From positions 1,240,001-1,304,000 of the forward strand of contig NZ_CP009747.1 in the NCBI RefSeq assembly GCF_000800255.1: 64,000 nt of DNA. The letters run 5' to 3'. This stretch comes from Pseudomonas parafulva (GTDB taxonomy: Bacteria > Pseudomonadota > Gammaproteobacteria > Pseudomonadales > Pseudomonadaceae). Made by a program: the position numbers and the translations under genes. How positions within the stretch are numbered: the stretch's first letter is position 1; every line of letters starts with the position of its first letter. Positions 49,479 to 58,732 of the stretch are shown here, in pieces. A model generated the notes under the pieces. It was given only the letters and a program-made list of their open reading frames with translations, was not told the DNA's origin and ran no database searches.

Positions 49479-50894
49479 CTACAACCCCAACCGCCCCCGA
49501 ACAACCTGCTCCAAGACCCCCCACATCCCCTCATCCAAACTAAACGCCACATTGAACCTCATCCACCCCGTCACCCCCGCATCGACCATGAACAACTGCC
49601 CAGGCCCCAACATCACCCCCGCCTCGAGCGCCTCGTCCAACAACGCCGCGCTATCAGGAATCCCCGGATGCCGCGTCCAGATATACATCCCCTCATCCGA
49701 CTCGGTGAACAGCTCGAACCCCATCCGCTGCAGGCGCCCCCCGACCACTTGGTGCGCTTGCGCCAGGCGCTGGCGCAGACGCTTGAGGTGTTTGCGCCAG
49801 CGCCCATCGATCACCGCCGCATACACCACCCGCTCCATCACCTGAGAGGTGGTCAGCCCCGAGCGCATCTTCAACTGCAACAACCTTTGCATCAGTTCCG
49901 ACTCAGCCACCAGATAGCCGACCCGCACGTTCGGCGAGATGCTCTTGGAATAGCTGCCCACATACACCACCTGCTGCAAGTGGTCGAGGCTGGCCAGGCA
50001 AGGCTGCGGATTGGCGATCATGTCCGCATACAAGTTGTTCTCCACCAAGCGCACCCCATGCTGCGACGCCAGTTGCAGCAGACGGTGCAGTTGCGCCAGC
50101 GGCGTGCGCGAACAGGTTGGGCTGTGCAGGTGCGGCTGGGTGAAGAACACCGTCGGTCGATGTTCGGCCAGCAGCCGCTGCAGTTGGTCCAGGTCATAGC
50201 CAGCCGGCGTGCGCGGCACCCCCACCAGCGTGGCACCCTGAAAGCGCAGGATGCTCATCAGGTTGGGATAGCCCGGGTCGTCGACCAGCACCACGTCACC
50301 CGGGCGCACCAGCGTGCGTACCGCCAGGTCCAGTGCCTGACTGGCGCCGTGGGTGAGCATCAGCTGCGCCGGGTTGACCACGATCGACAGCTCCTGCTGC
50401 AGATTCTGCGCGGTGAGCGCGCGCAGCTCCGGCAGGCCCATCGGGTCGCCGTAGCCGGACAGCTCCAGCGGACTGCCGGCCACCTGGCGCATGCCCCGGC
50501 GCAGGCCGTCTTCATACATCCAGTCGTTGGGTAGCCAGCCGCAACCGGGCTTGAACGGCAACTGGCGGGTTTCGAAGATCTGCTGCAGGTACCATTCCGA
50601 GTTGAACGATGGTCGGGTTGCGTCTGCGGTCGGGGTCTGGGCGTCGAGCACCTCGCCGGCCGTGCGACTGACGAAGAAACCGGCGTTGCCGCGACTGACC
50701 AGCAGCCCTTGGGCCACCAAACGGTCATAGGCTTCGACGACGGTGAAGGTGCTCACCGAGTAGGTCGAGGCGAACGCGCGGATCGACGGCACCTTGGCGC
50801 CGGGCTTGAGGGTCTGGTTGTCGATGAGTGCGCGCAGGCCGTCGATGATCTGGTTGACCAGCGGGGTAGGGGCGTCGGGGTGTAGTCGCAGCAT
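49479..50894 (-). CDS. MocR-type regulator (GntR HTH + aminotransferase fold)
   Basis: 471 residues from MLRLHPDAPTPLVNQIIDGL. Residues 1-70 are a GntR winged helix (KVPSIRAFASTYSVSTFTVVEAYDRLVAQGLLV). The rest is a fold-type I aminotransferase domain with PGYPNLMSILRFQGA and the PLP-binding Lys in YVGSYSKSISPNVRVGYLV. MocR proteins use PLP as a sensor cofactor rather than as an enzyme. It is divergent from an amino acid permease, which is the likely target. The start is chosen at the beginning of the winged helix; earlier codons to 50999 are Pro/Arg-rich and unlikely. Confidence 0.92.
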   Translation of the reverse strand: MLRLHPDAPTPLVNQIIDGLRALIDNQTLKPGAKVPSIRAFASTYSVSTFTVVEAYDRLVAQGLLVSRGNAGFFVSRTAGEVLDAQTPTADATRPSFNSEWYLQQIFETRQLPFKPGCGWLPNDWMYEDGLRRGMRQVAGSPLELSGYGDPMGLPELRALTAQNLQQELSIVVNPAQLMLTHGASQALDLAVRTLVRPGDVVLVDDPGYPNLMSILRFQGATLVGVPRTPAGYDLDQLQRLLAEHRPTVFFTQPHLHSPTCSRTPLAQLHRLLQLASQHGVRLVENNLYADMIANPQPCLASLDHLQQVVYVGSYSKSISPNVRVGYLVAESELMQRLLQLKMRSGLTTSQVMERVVYAAVIDGRWRKHLKRLRQRLAQAHQVVGGRLQRMGFELFTESDEGMYIWTRHPGIPDSAALLDEALEAGVMLGPGQLFMVDAGVTGWMRFNVAFSLDEGMWGVLEQVVRGRLGL

Positions 50895-50963
50895 GGGGGG
50901 GCCTTCAGGGGTGCAGAGCGGCGGGCGCCTGCGCGGTGTCGCAGGTGTATTGCATGGGCGGCC

Positions 50964-50998
50964 TGTACAGTGCAGTGCGGATTTCATGCCACTGTGCA
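50964..50998. promoter_or_regulatory. Inverted repeat between mocR and the permease
   Basis: TGTACAGTG (50964-50972) and CACTGTGCA (50990-50998) are inverted, 8 of 9 matching, with 17 bases between, 70-104 bases upstream of the mocR start. It is a candidate MocR operator in the 333-base divergent gap 50895-51227, where no gene is seen. Confidence 0.4.
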
Positions 50999-51227
50999 TG
51001 GCTCTCTGTGTCGGACATTTTTACATTAGGTGTCAGATATCGCCAGATGTAGCACGTTCAGTACGTCCGAGCGGCCACGTTCGGACGCGTCAGCAGGCCG
51101 CCATGGAAGGTCTGCGTGTGTTTCTCACACCTCCTGCCCGCATTAGCGCTGATGTAAAGGTGAGGCCGATAACCATCGGGGTTTCACAGTTTTCCTTGGA
51201 TAAAAAGAAACACGGGGTACACAACTG

Positions 51228-52640
51228 ATGGACGCAACATCCACATCCTCCACCACCGCGAAAGGCGGGCACGAGAGCCAGCTCAGTGCCTCGCTCAAGT
51301 CGCGCCACCTGACGATGATGTCGATCGCCGGGGTGATCGGCGGCGCCTTGTTCGTCGGCTCCGGCAGCGTGATCCACAGCGCCGGTCCAGCGGCTGTCCT
51401 GGCGTATCTCGCCGGCGGCATCCTGGTGGTGCTGATCATGCGCATGCTCGGCGAGATGGCGACGTCTTCGCCGGACACCGGCTCGTTCTCCACCTACGCC
51501 GACCGCGCCATCGGGCGCTGGGCCGGTTTCACCATCGGTTGGCTGTACTGGTGGTACTGGGTCATCCTCATGGCGTGGGAAGCCTACGTGGCGGGCAAGA
51601 TCCTGCACGGTTTCTTCCCCGGCGTCAGCGTCAACGTGTTCGTGTTGGCGACCACTTTGCTGCTGATCACTGTGAACTTCTTCAACGTCAAGCACTACGG
51701 CGAGTTCGAATTCTGGTTCGCCTTGATCAAGGTGGTGGCGATTGTCTGCTTCCTGGTGGTGTGTACCGCGGCGGTGCTGAACATCTGGCAATTCGGTGAG
51801 GTGCGCGGGATTACCCACCTGACCGCCGAAGGCTTCATGCCCAACGGCATCACCACGGTGATCGGTGCCTTGCTCGGGGTGATGTTCGCCTTTCTCGGCG
51901 CCGAGATCGTCACCATTGCCGCGTCCGAAGCGAAGGACCCGGCCACCCAGATCGTCAAGGCGACCAACTCGGTGGTTTGGCGCGTGTGCCTGTTCTATGT
52001 CGGCTCGATCTTCCTGATCGTCTGCCTGGTGCCGTGGAACGACCCGCATTTGGGCGTTTCCGGCTACGGCGCCTACCGTCGCACCCTGGAACTGCTGGGC
52101 GTGCCCTATGCCGAACTGCTGATGAACTTCGTGGTGCTGACCTCGGTGAGCAGTTGCCTGATTTCCGGCCACTACACCGCCTCGCGCATGCTGTTCTCGC
52201 TGTCCCAGCGCGGCGACGCACCGTCGTTCTTCAAGATCACCCGCGCCGGTACTGGCGTGCCGGTGTACGCGATCATGGGGTCGTGCGTGGTGGCGATTTT
52301 CTGCGCACTGATCAACTTCAGCGACACCCTGCGTCCGAAGGATGTCCTGGACACGCTGATGAACACCACGGGCATGATCGCCTTGCTGGTGTACCTGGTG
52401 ATCGCCTTCTCGCAGTTGCGCATGCGTCGCAAGCTGATCGCCGAAGGCCGCGAGGTACGCCTGAAGATGTGGCTGTTCCCTTGGCTGACCTACCTGGTGA
52501 TCGCCTTCATCGTGGCCGCACTGGTGACCATGGCGTTCATGGCTGACTACCAGGAAATCGTGCTGTCCACCGGTATTGCCGCGGCCGTCGTGGTGGCCAT
52601 GGGCGTCGTGCACCAGATCCGCAGCGCCAAGCGTCACTGA
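51228..52640 (+). CDS. Amino acid permease (APC family, GabP-like)
   Basis: 470 residues, 12 helices. Starts MDATSTSSTTAKGGHESQLSASLKSRHLTMMSIAGVIGGALFVGSG, the classic AAT/APC helix 1 motif, then PDTGSFSTYADRAIGRWAGFTIGWLYWWYWV. By look nearest to 4-aminobutyrate or aromatic amino acid permeases of Pseudomonas. Divergent from the MocR regulator, suggesting control by an amino acid or amine that reacts with PLP. GGATAAAAAG-type sequence precedes the start; a good terminator follows. Confidence 0.91.
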   Translation: MDATSTSSTTAKGGHESQLSASLKSRHLTMMSIAGVIGGALFVGSGSVIHSAGPAAVLAYLAGGILVVLIMRMLGEMATSSPDTGSFSTYADRAIGRWAGFTIGWLYWWYWVILMAWEAYVAGKILHGFFPGVSVNVFVLATTLLLITVNFFNVKHYGEFEFWFALIKVVAIVCFLVVCTAAVLNIWQFGEVRGITHLTAEGFMPNGITTVIGALLGVMFAFLGAEIVTIAASEAKDPATQIVKATNSVVWRVCLFYVGSIFLIVCLVPWNDPHLGVSGYGAYRRTLELLGVPYAELLMNFVVLTSVSSCLISGHYTASRMLFSLSQRGDAPSFFKITRAGTGVPVYAIMGSCVVAIFCALINFSDTLRPKDVLDTLMNTTGMIALLVYLVIAFSQLRMRRKLIAEGREVRLKMWLFPWLTYLVIAFIVAALVTMAFMADYQEIVLSTGIAAAVVVAMGVVHQIRSAKRH

Positions 52641-52659
52641 CGTTTCGCCGCTCGTCACG

Positions 52660-52693
52660 CGCGGTCGACTCTCCCAGGGTCGGCCGCGTTTTT
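52660..52693 (+). terminator. Rho-independent terminator of the permease gene
   Basis: 10-bp stem CGCGGTCGAC / GTCGGCCGCG with a 9-base loop and TTTTT. Confidence 0.88.
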
Positions 52694-52704
52694 GTATGTG
52701 GCCG

Positions 52705-53451
52705 CTAGCGGCGCCTGACCACGGTGATCCAGTCGGTGTAGTGGCTGACCGTGATGGGCAGCGCGGCCTCCAGCGACTGCAAGGCCTCGTCGCTGTCGTC
52801 CAGCGCCAGATCGTCGGCCACTCGCAGGTCGGCCAGCGAGGCGGCGCTGAATAGCAGCACGCCACGGTGATGTCGAGCCAGGCGTTCGAGCACTTCGTTC
52901 AACGCTTGGCCAGTGCCCGGCAGGCGTTCCAGATACCAGGCCGCTTGGGCATCGCCACCATCGGCCTTGATCGGTGTGCTGTGGCCTTGGGCATCGAAGC
53001 GCAGGTAATGACTGCGGTTCAGTGACAGGCGCCCATCATTGCCTTGGAATTCGACCCGACCGTCGAGCACGGTCACCTCGCTGCTGTCCTGCAGCCGTTC
53101 GACGATCAGCGTGGCGTCCAGTGGCCGTAGGGTGGCGTACGGGGTGACGATGTACAGCGGTCGGGTGTCGCCCCTGGCCGCTTCCAGCAGCAGTTGCCCC
53201 TTGAGTAGGTGGATGCGGCGTTGCGTCCTGTCGAACTCCAGATCCACGGCCGAGCCGTTATCCAGGGTCAGCAGGCTGCCGTCTTCCAGTTGCCGGGTCA
53301 GGCGGTTCTGGCTATCGGTGGACAGATCCGACACGTCGAAGCCTTGGCCCATCCAGGGCGAGGCGAGCAGCAGCGATGCGCCGACCAGAGCGAGGAGGGC
53401 GATGGGCAAGGCAAGGGGTGAGGAGCGCAAGGATTTCATGGTTGGCAGCAT
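52705..53451 (-). CDS. FecR-like protein lacking the N-terminal anti-sigma domain
   Basis: 248 residues from MLPTMKSLRSSPL (an ATG 12 bases inside is the alternative). One membrane helix (about 13-31), then a periplasmic FecR domain (LTRQLEDGSLLTLDNGSAVDLEFDRTQRRIHLLKGQLLLEAARG, YIVTPYATLRPLDATLIVERL, VTVLDGRVEF) and a C-terminal DUF4974/STN-like part (LNEVLERLARHHRGVLLFSA). Canonical FecR proteins have about 80 cytoplasmic residues with a conserved Trp motif that binds the sigma factor; these are missing. The open frame upstream does not resemble them and overlaps tam. No ECF sigma or TonB receptor gene is nearby. Confidence 0.78.
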   Translation of the reverse strand: MLPTMKSLRSSPLALPIALLALVGASLLLASPWMGQGFDVSDLSTDSQNRLTRQLEDGSLLTLDNGSAVDLEFDRTQRRIHLLKGQLLLEAARGDTRPLYIVTPYATLRPLDATLIVERLQDSSEVTVLDGRVEFQGNDGRLSLNRSHYLRFDAQGHSTPIKADGGDAQAAWYLERLPGTGQALNEVLERLARHHRGVLLFSAASLADLRVADDLALDDSDEALQSLEAALPITVSHYTDWITVVRRR

Positions 53452-53604
53452 GTATGGACTAAGCGGATGACCTTCGCCTTCGTCTGTCAGTTCCAGCCTT
53501 CGCAGGCATGATCTGTTTCTGACGAAACGAATCGGTGCGGCACTTACCCCAGACCAGCACCGAAAGGCATATGCTGATACTTCCCCCTGCCCAAGGAGCT
53601 GCCC

Positions 53605-54381
53605 ATGGCCTGGTCTGCCACTCAGTATTCGTTGTTCGAAAACGAGCGCACCCGCGCCGTGCGCGACTTGCTTGCGGCGGTGCCGCCGCGCCCGGTCCGT
53701 CACGCTACCGACCTGGGCTGTGGCCCCGGCAACTCCACCGAAGTGCTGCTGCAACAGTACGGTGATGCGTTGGTGGTGGCGTTGGACAGTGATCAGGACA
53801 TGATCGACAAGGCCCGTGAGCGTGCCCGTCTGAAGGTGCCCCGGGTACGCTGCGAGGTGGCGGACATCGCGCTTTGGAACGCCGCCGAACCTCAGGACCT
53901 GATTCTCGCCAACGCCTCCTTGCAGTGGCTGCCCGAGCATGGCGCGCTGTACCCACACCTGGTGCAACAGCTTTCCGAAGGTGGCAGCCTGGCGGTGCAG
54001 ACCCCTGACAACCTGGACGAGCCTGCACATCGGCGCATGCGCGAGATTGCCGGCCAAGGACCGTGGAAAGAAAAATTCACTGACTTCGCCCTGCCGCCAC
54101 GGCACAGCGCCACGTTCTACTACGACCTGCTCAGCCCGCTGTGCGCACGGGTAGACGTCTGGCGCACCACCTATCACCACCCACTGAGCGGTGGCGCCGA
54201 AGCGGTGGTGGAGTGGTTCAAGGGCTCGGGTCTGCGGCCTTACCTGGCGCGCCTGGATGAGGACGAACGCGCGGCGTTCCTGCAGTTGTACCTGCAAGCG
54301 ATGCAGCAGGATTACCCAGCCGCGACCGACGGCAAGGTGCTGCTACCCTTTCCACGATTGTTCGTGGTGGCCACGCGCTGA
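53605..54381 (+). CDS. tam: Trans-aconitate 2-methyltransferase
   Basis: 258 residues, SAM-dependent class I methyltransferase. Motif I DLGCGPGNSTEVLL, acidic loop VVALDSDQDMIDKARERA, motif IV LILANASLQWLPEHG, and C-terminal region VDVWRTTYHHPLSGGAEAVVEWFKGSGLRPYL, the pattern of Tam. It methylates trans-aconitate, an aconitase inhibitor, at the carboxyl. AAGGAG lies 7 bases before the ATG. Convergent with the LysR gene, 18 bases apart. Confidence 0.92.
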   Translation: MAWSATQYSLFENERTRAVRDLLAAVPPRPVRHATDLGCGPGNSTEVLLQQYGDALVVALDSDQDMIDKARERARLKVPRVRCEVADIALWNAAEPQDLILANASLQWLPEHGALYPHLVQQLSEGGSLAVQTPDNLDEPAHRRMREIAGQGPWKEKFTDFALPPRHSATFYYDLLSPLCARVDVWRTTYHHPLSGGAEAVVEWFKGSGLRPYLARLDEDERAAFLQLYLQAMQQDYPAATDGKVLLPFPRLFVVATR

Positions 54382-54399
54382 GTGCGGCGCCGGCGAGCA

Positions 54400-55275
54400 T
54401 CAATCCTCGGCATTTTCCTGGACCATCTGCAGGAACGTCGCCACCACCCGGCGCGAGCGCTGCTCATCGAGGCACACCAGGGTTTCGCTCAAGCGCCGAT
54501 GGCAGTCCTCGATCGGTAGTGCGCACAAGCGGGCATCGGCGCCGAATTCGGCCGCCGACACCACGCCCACGCCAATTCCCGCCACGACCGCTTCGCGCGC
54601 GGCTTCGCGGCCTTGCACCTCGATGGCCGTGCGCACGCGCAGGCCGGCGCGCTGCATTTCCTCTTCCAGTACCTGCCGGGTCACCGAGCCGGGTTCGCGC
54701 AGCACCAGTGGCGTGTCGTCCAGGTCGGCAAGACGGAGGGCGCCGCGTGTCGCCCAGGGGTGCTGGGCGCAAACGAATGCCACCAGCGGGTCGCTGCGGA
54801 TCGGCAGGCAGAACAGCCGTTCATCCGTCACCTCGCAGGCGAGCAGCGCCAAGTCGGCCTGGTAGCGAAATAGCCGGGCCAGCGACTGGTCGCTGTTGCC
54901 CGTTTCGACCTTGACCTGGATGCCCGGATAACGCTGACAGAAGCGTGCGATCTGCGGCAGTACATGCACCGGCGCGTCCACCGCCAGCACCAGGCTGCCG
55001 GTGTCCAGGGCGCGGGAGTCCTGCAACAGCTCGACGGCCTCGGCTTCGCAGGCAAATAGCCGTCGAGTGATGCCGAACAGGCGCTCACCCAGGTCGGTCA
55101 GCCCCACGGTGCGCTTGTTGCGCTGGAACAGCAGGATGCCGAAGCGTTCTTCCAGCTTGCGTACTTGATCGGAGACGGCAGGCTGGGTCAGGCACAGATA
55201 CTCGGCGGCACGGGTGAAGTTGTGATGCAGGGCGACGGCGTGGAAGGCTTTGAGCTGGGCGTGCGAAACCGACAT
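54400..55275 (-). CDS. LysR-family regulator (aminophosphonate-associated type)
   Basis: 291 residues from MSVSHAQLKAFHAVALHHNFTRAAEYLCLTQPAVSDQVRKLEERFG, a standard LysR winged helix, followed by the substrate-binding domain (GSLVLAVDAPVHVLPQIARFCQRYPGIQVKVETGNSDQSL). The N-terminus and length resemble LysR regulators found with aminoethylphosphonate genes. Divergent from the FAD oxidoreductase with a 129-base gap containing TTAT-N12-ATAA (55309-55328) and AAATCGATTT (55327-55336), possible LysR sites. The effector is inferred. Confidence 0.88.
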   Translation of the reverse strand: MSVSHAQLKAFHAVALHHNFTRAAEYLCLTQPAVSDQVRKLEERFGILLFQRNKRTVGLTDLGERLFGITRRLFACEAEAVELLQDSRALDTGSLVLAVDAPVHVLPQIARFCQRYPGIQVKVETGNSDQSLARLFRYQADLALLACEVTDERLFCLPIRSDPLVAFVCAQHPWATRGALRLADLDDTPLVLREPGSVTRQVLEEEMQRAGLRVRTAIEVQGREAAREAVVAGIGVGVVSAAEFGADARLCALPIEDCHRRLSETLVCLDEQRSRRVVATFLQMVQENAED

Positions 55276-55404
55276 GGACGTCTCCAACGACAGTAGTGAA
55301 AGCTTGGCTTATGACTGACATACGATAAATCGATTTTTCTTATTGTTCAGCGCTTGTTTTGATACCGCCCTGTCTTTTGCTTTCGTCTACAAGGAACTCG
55401 CGCA

Positions 55405-56796
55405 ATGAGACCGTTCTGGCTGCAGCAGGCGCTGGCGTCACAGTCTGGGTCGCCGTGTCCCCCATTGCAGGGCGATGTGCGTTGCAATGTCTGCATCGTC
55501 GGCGGCGGCTACACCGGCCTGTGGACCGCGCTGATGCTCAAGCAGGCCCAGCCGACGCTGGATGTGCTGCTGATCGAGGCGGATATCTGCGGGGCCGGCG
55601 CGAGTGGTCGCAATGGTGGCTGTGCGCTGTCGTGGTCGGCCAAGTATTTCACCTTGGAACGGCTGTTCGGTGTGGCCGAGGCGGTGCGCCTGGTGAGCGA
55701 GTCCGAGCGCAGCATCGCCGCCATCGGCGCGTTCTGCCAGGCGCACGGCATCGACTGCGATTACCGCCGTGACGGCACGCTGTATACGGCCACTAATGCC
55801 GCACAGGTGGGCAGCACCGATGCGGTGATCGCGGCGCTCGAGCGCCAGGGCATCAGCAGCTTCCAGCGTCTGCCGTTGCCGCAGGTGCAGCGCCGCGCCG
55901 GCTCGCGCCGGCACCTGGAGGGCTGGTTCTCGCCAGCGGCGGCCACCGTGCAACCGGCGAAGCTGGTGCGCGGGCTGCGCCGGGTGGCGCTGCAGCACGG
56001 CGTGCGAATTCATGAAGGCACGGCGATGACGCAGTTGCAGCATGGCTCAGTGGTGGCGGTGCACACGCCTCACGGCACTGTCCGCGCCGATCGCGTGGTG
56101 TTGGGGCTCAATGCCGCGATGGCGCGCCAGTTCCGGGCGTTCGAGCGCAGCGTGGCGATCGTTTCCAGCGACATGGTCATCACCGAGCCGTGCGCTGAGC
56201 TGCTGCACCAGACCGGACTGGACAGCGGCGTCAGCGTGCTCGACTCGCGGATTTTCGTGCATTACTACCGCACTACCGTCGATGGTCGGCTGATGCTGGG
56301 CAAGGGCGGCAATACGTTCGCCTACGGTGGGCGTCTGTCCAAGGTGTTCGACCAGCCTTCGCCGTATCGTGCGCTGCTCCAGCGCACCTTGAGCGAGTTC
56401 TTTCCGAGTCTGGCCGAGGTGCCGCTGGCGGCGAGCTGGAACGGCCCATCGGATCGCTCGGTCAGCGGCCTGCCGTTCTTCGGTCGACTGGACGGGCAAG
56501 CCAACGTGTTCTACGGCTTGGGTTACTCCGGCAGCGGTGTCGGACCCTGCCACATGGGCGGACAGATCCTCTCGTCGCTGGCCTTGGGCCTGGATAATGC
56601 CTGGACCCGCTCACCGCTGGTGCGTGGGCCGCTGGGACTGTTTCCGCCAGAGCCCATCCGCTACCTCGGTTCGTTGCTGGTGCGCGAGGCCATCCGCCGC
56701 AAGGAGCGCGCCGAAGACCGAGGGCAAAGGCCTCGGCGGCTCGATGTTCGCCTGGCCAAGTTCGCGGCCGCGGCGGGGAAGGCCGACAAGGGGTGA
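55405..56796 (+). CDS. FAD-dependent oxidoreductase, putative aminophosphonate oxidase type
   Basis: 463 residues, DAO family. The dinucleotide-binding motif CNVCIVGGGYTGLWTALML is near residue 30, followed by LIEADICGAGASGRNGGCALSWSAKYFTLERLFG. C-terminal part: LMLGKGGNTFAYGG, SWNGPSDRSVSGLPFFGRL, YGLGYSGSGVGPCHMGGQIL. Length and these motifs fit the group annotated as putative aminophosphonate oxidoreductases, which deaminate or dealkylate aminoethylphosphonate derivatives. No other phosphonate genes are in the window, so amine substrates of another kind cannot be excluded. Start has AAGGA upstream. Confidence 0.86.
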   Translation: MRPFWLQQALASQSGSPCPPLQGDVRCNVCIVGGGYTGLWTALMLKQAQPTLDVLLIEADICGAGASGRNGGCALSWSAKYFTLERLFGVAEAVRLVSESERSIAAIGAFCQAHGIDCDYRRDGTLYTATNAAQVGSTDAVIAALERQGISSFQRLPLPQVQRRAGSRRHLEGWFSPAAATVQPAKLVRGLRRVALQHGVRIHEGTAMTQLQHGSVVAVHTPHGTVRADRVVLGLNAAMARQFRAFERSVAIVSSDMVITEPCAELLHQTGLDSGVSVLDSRIFVHYYRTTVDGRLMLGKGGNTFAYGGRLSKVFDQPSPYRALLQRTLSEFFPSLAEVPLAASWNGPSDRSVSGLPFFGRLDGQANVFYGLGYSGSGVGPCHMGGQILSSLALGLDNAWTRSPLVRGPLGLFPPEPIRYLGSLLVREAIRRKERAEDRGQRPRRLDVRLAKFAAAAGKADKG

Positions 56797-56892
56797 GGAT
56801 TTCTTGTCGAACCGGTCGGCGAGGGCGTATAAACTCTCCCCACTTTTTGGCCGGTCGCTTCCTGAACCGGCCGCGCAGACAAGAGAGTCGAG

Positions 56893-57603
56893 ATGGGCGC
56901 ACAGTGGAAAGCCAAACATAGAGAAGCCGCCGCCAATGCCAAGGGCAAGATCATGGGCAAGCTGGCCAAGGAAATTCAGATCGCGGCCAAGTCTGGCGCC
57001 GACCCGGACATGAACCCGCGCCTGCGCCTGGCCGTGGAGCAGGCGAAAAAGGCGTCGATGACCCGCGAGACCCTGGAGCGCGCGATCCGCAAGGGCGCCG
57101 GCCTGGATGGCGATACGGTGCAGTACTCGGCCGTGAGCTACGAGGGCTTCGCACCGCATCAGGTGCCGCTGATCGTCGAGTGCCTGACCGACAACGTCAA
57201 CCGCACTGTCGCGCAGGTCCGCGTGCTGTTCCGCAAGGGTCAACTGGGCGCCAGCGGCTCGGTGGCGTGGGACTTCAACCACGTCGGTCTGATCGAAGCC
57301 ACCCCGGTGGGCGACGCCGACCCGGAAATGGCTGCCATCGAAGCCGGTGCCCAGGACTTCGAGGAAGGAGACGAAGAAGGTTCGACCTTGTTCATCACCG
57401 ACACCACCGACCTGGACGCGGTGCAGAAAGCCCTGCCTGATCACGGCTTCACCGTGACGTCGGCGAAGATCGGCTACACGCCCAAGAACCCGGTGAGCGC
57501 GGCCAGCCTGAGCGCCGAGGCCCTGGCCGAGGTCGAGGCGTTCCTGGAAGCGATCGACGAGAATGACGACGTTCAGAACGTGTATGTCGGCCTGACCGAC
57601 TGA
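56893..57603 (+). CDS. YebC/PmpR-family transcriptional/translational regulator
   Basis: 236 residues. Starts [68 protein letters not shown] and contains [42 protein letters not shown] and a C-terminal acidic region, all YebC/TACO1 hallmarks. The family has been described as DNA-binding and, more recently, as relieving ribosome stalling. The common copy lies beside ruvC; this one is elsewhere and starts MGAQW rather than MAGHSKW, so it is probably the second paralogue. Confidence 0.92.
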   Translation: MGAQWKAKHREAAANAKGKIMGKLAKEIQIAAKSGADPDMNPRLRLAVEQAKKASMTRETLERAIRKGAGLDGDTVQYSAVSYEGFAPHQVPLIVECLTDNVNRTVAQVRVLFRKGQLGASGSVAWDFNHVGLIEATPVGDADPEMAAIEAGAQDFEEGDEEGSTLFITDTTDLDAVQKALPDHGFTVTSAKIGYTPKNPVSAASLSAEALAEVEAFLEAIDENDDVQNVYVGLTD

Positions 57604-57679
57604 TCAGCACCAAGCGCCGCTGCCGCCCCTTGGCCAATTCGCTCGCCACCGGGCGGCCAGCGTTTCAGGAAGGCCCGCC

Positions 57680-58624
57680 ATGACCCCCACTTTCGCCTCC
57701 CTGAGCCTTGCCCACCTGCGTACCCTCGACTGTCTGCTGCGGCTGAAGAATCTCAGCCATGCCGCCGAGCGCCTGGGCTGCAGTCAGCCGGCACTGAGCC
57801 GTCAACTGGCCCATCTGCGCGACGCTTTCGACGATCCGCTGCTGGTGCGTCAGGGCCGTGGCTACGTACTCAGTGAGCATGCCGAAACCTTGGTCGAGCC
57901 GCTGCGTCAGGTACTCGAAGAACTCAGTGCGCTGCGCCAGCCGCCGGTGTTCGATCCGGCCCGGTGCGAGCGTCGGTTCTGTCTGGCTGCATCCGACTAC
58001 GTGGCCGAGTTCATGCTGCCCGTATTGGTGGAAGCGCTGGAGCGTGAAGCACCAGGCGTGTCGCTGGAGTACCGCACTTGGCAGGCCGGGGAATACGGGC
58101 TATTGGCCAGCGGTGAGGTTGACCTCGCCACCACCCTGTTCGACGAGTCTCCGGCGAACCTGCATGGCCGCCTGCTCGGCGAGGATCAGGCGGTGTGCCT
58201 GATGGCCGCCGATCACCCACTGACCGCAGGCGTCGCCGTCAGTCAAGCGGACTATCTGGCCTATCGGCATGTGCGGGTGTCTGGCGGCGGTGACAAGGAC
58301 AGCTTCATCGATCGCCACTTGCGCACTCAAGGCCTGCAGCGACGCCTGCAATTGCAGGTGCCGTTCTTTGGCGCCATGGTCAAGGTGATCGGACAGGGCC
58401 AGGCGCTGGCTACCGTGCCGGAACACATCGCCCGACAACTGTGCCGTCTGCACGGCCTGGCCTGGCGACCGCTGGGTTTCGTCGCCCACAGCCAGCGCTA
58501 CTGGGTGGTGTGGCACCAGCGCTTGCAGGCGTCTGCCGAGCACCGCTGGTTGCGCAATCGGGTGTTCGAGCTGTGGCGTCAGTCGTCCTTCGGAGTCGAG
58601 GGTGGGCATGCGCACGTGCCATAG
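57680..58624 (+). CDS. LysR-family regulator
   Basis: 314 residues. Winged helix LAHLRTLDCLLRLKNLSHAAERLGCSQPALSRQLAHLRDAFDDPLLVRQGRGYVLSEHAETL, then the effector domain (FCLAASDYVAEFMLPVLVEALEREAPGVSLEYRTW). It precedes the DOPA decarboxylase gene on the same strand (108-base gap), an arrangement conserved in P. putida, so it may control that gene or the neighbouring transporter. Effector unknown. Confidence 0.9.
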   Translation: MTPTFASLSLAHLRTLDCLLRLKNLSHAAERLGCSQPALSRQLAHLRDAFDDPLLVRQGRGYVLSEHAETLVEPLRQVLEELSALRQPPVFDPARCERRFCLAASDYVAEFMLPVLVEALEREAPGVSLEYRTWQAGEYGLLASGEVDLATTLFDESPANLHGRLLGEDQAVCLMAADHPLTAGVAVSQADYLAYRHVRVSGGGDKDSFIDRHLRTQGLQRRLQLQVPFFGAMVKVIGQGQALATVPEHIARQLCRLHGLAWRPLGFVAHSQRYWVVWHQRLQASAEHRWLRNRVFELWRQSSFGVEGGHAHVP

Positions 58625-58732
58625 CAGCTATGCGCGAAGCGGGGTTATTGCTGGGAGGCGGCTGGCCTAGACTGGACCGATTGCCGCGTGTCTGGGGCTG
58701 CCCCGACACTTCATCCGCCCAGGAGCCCTCTT

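Noticed and set aside
52705..54297. A 530-codon frame extending the FecR-like protein upstream
   Set aside because: The extra part is antisense to tam, and its sequence does not resemble a FecR N-terminus. The coding part begins near 53451.
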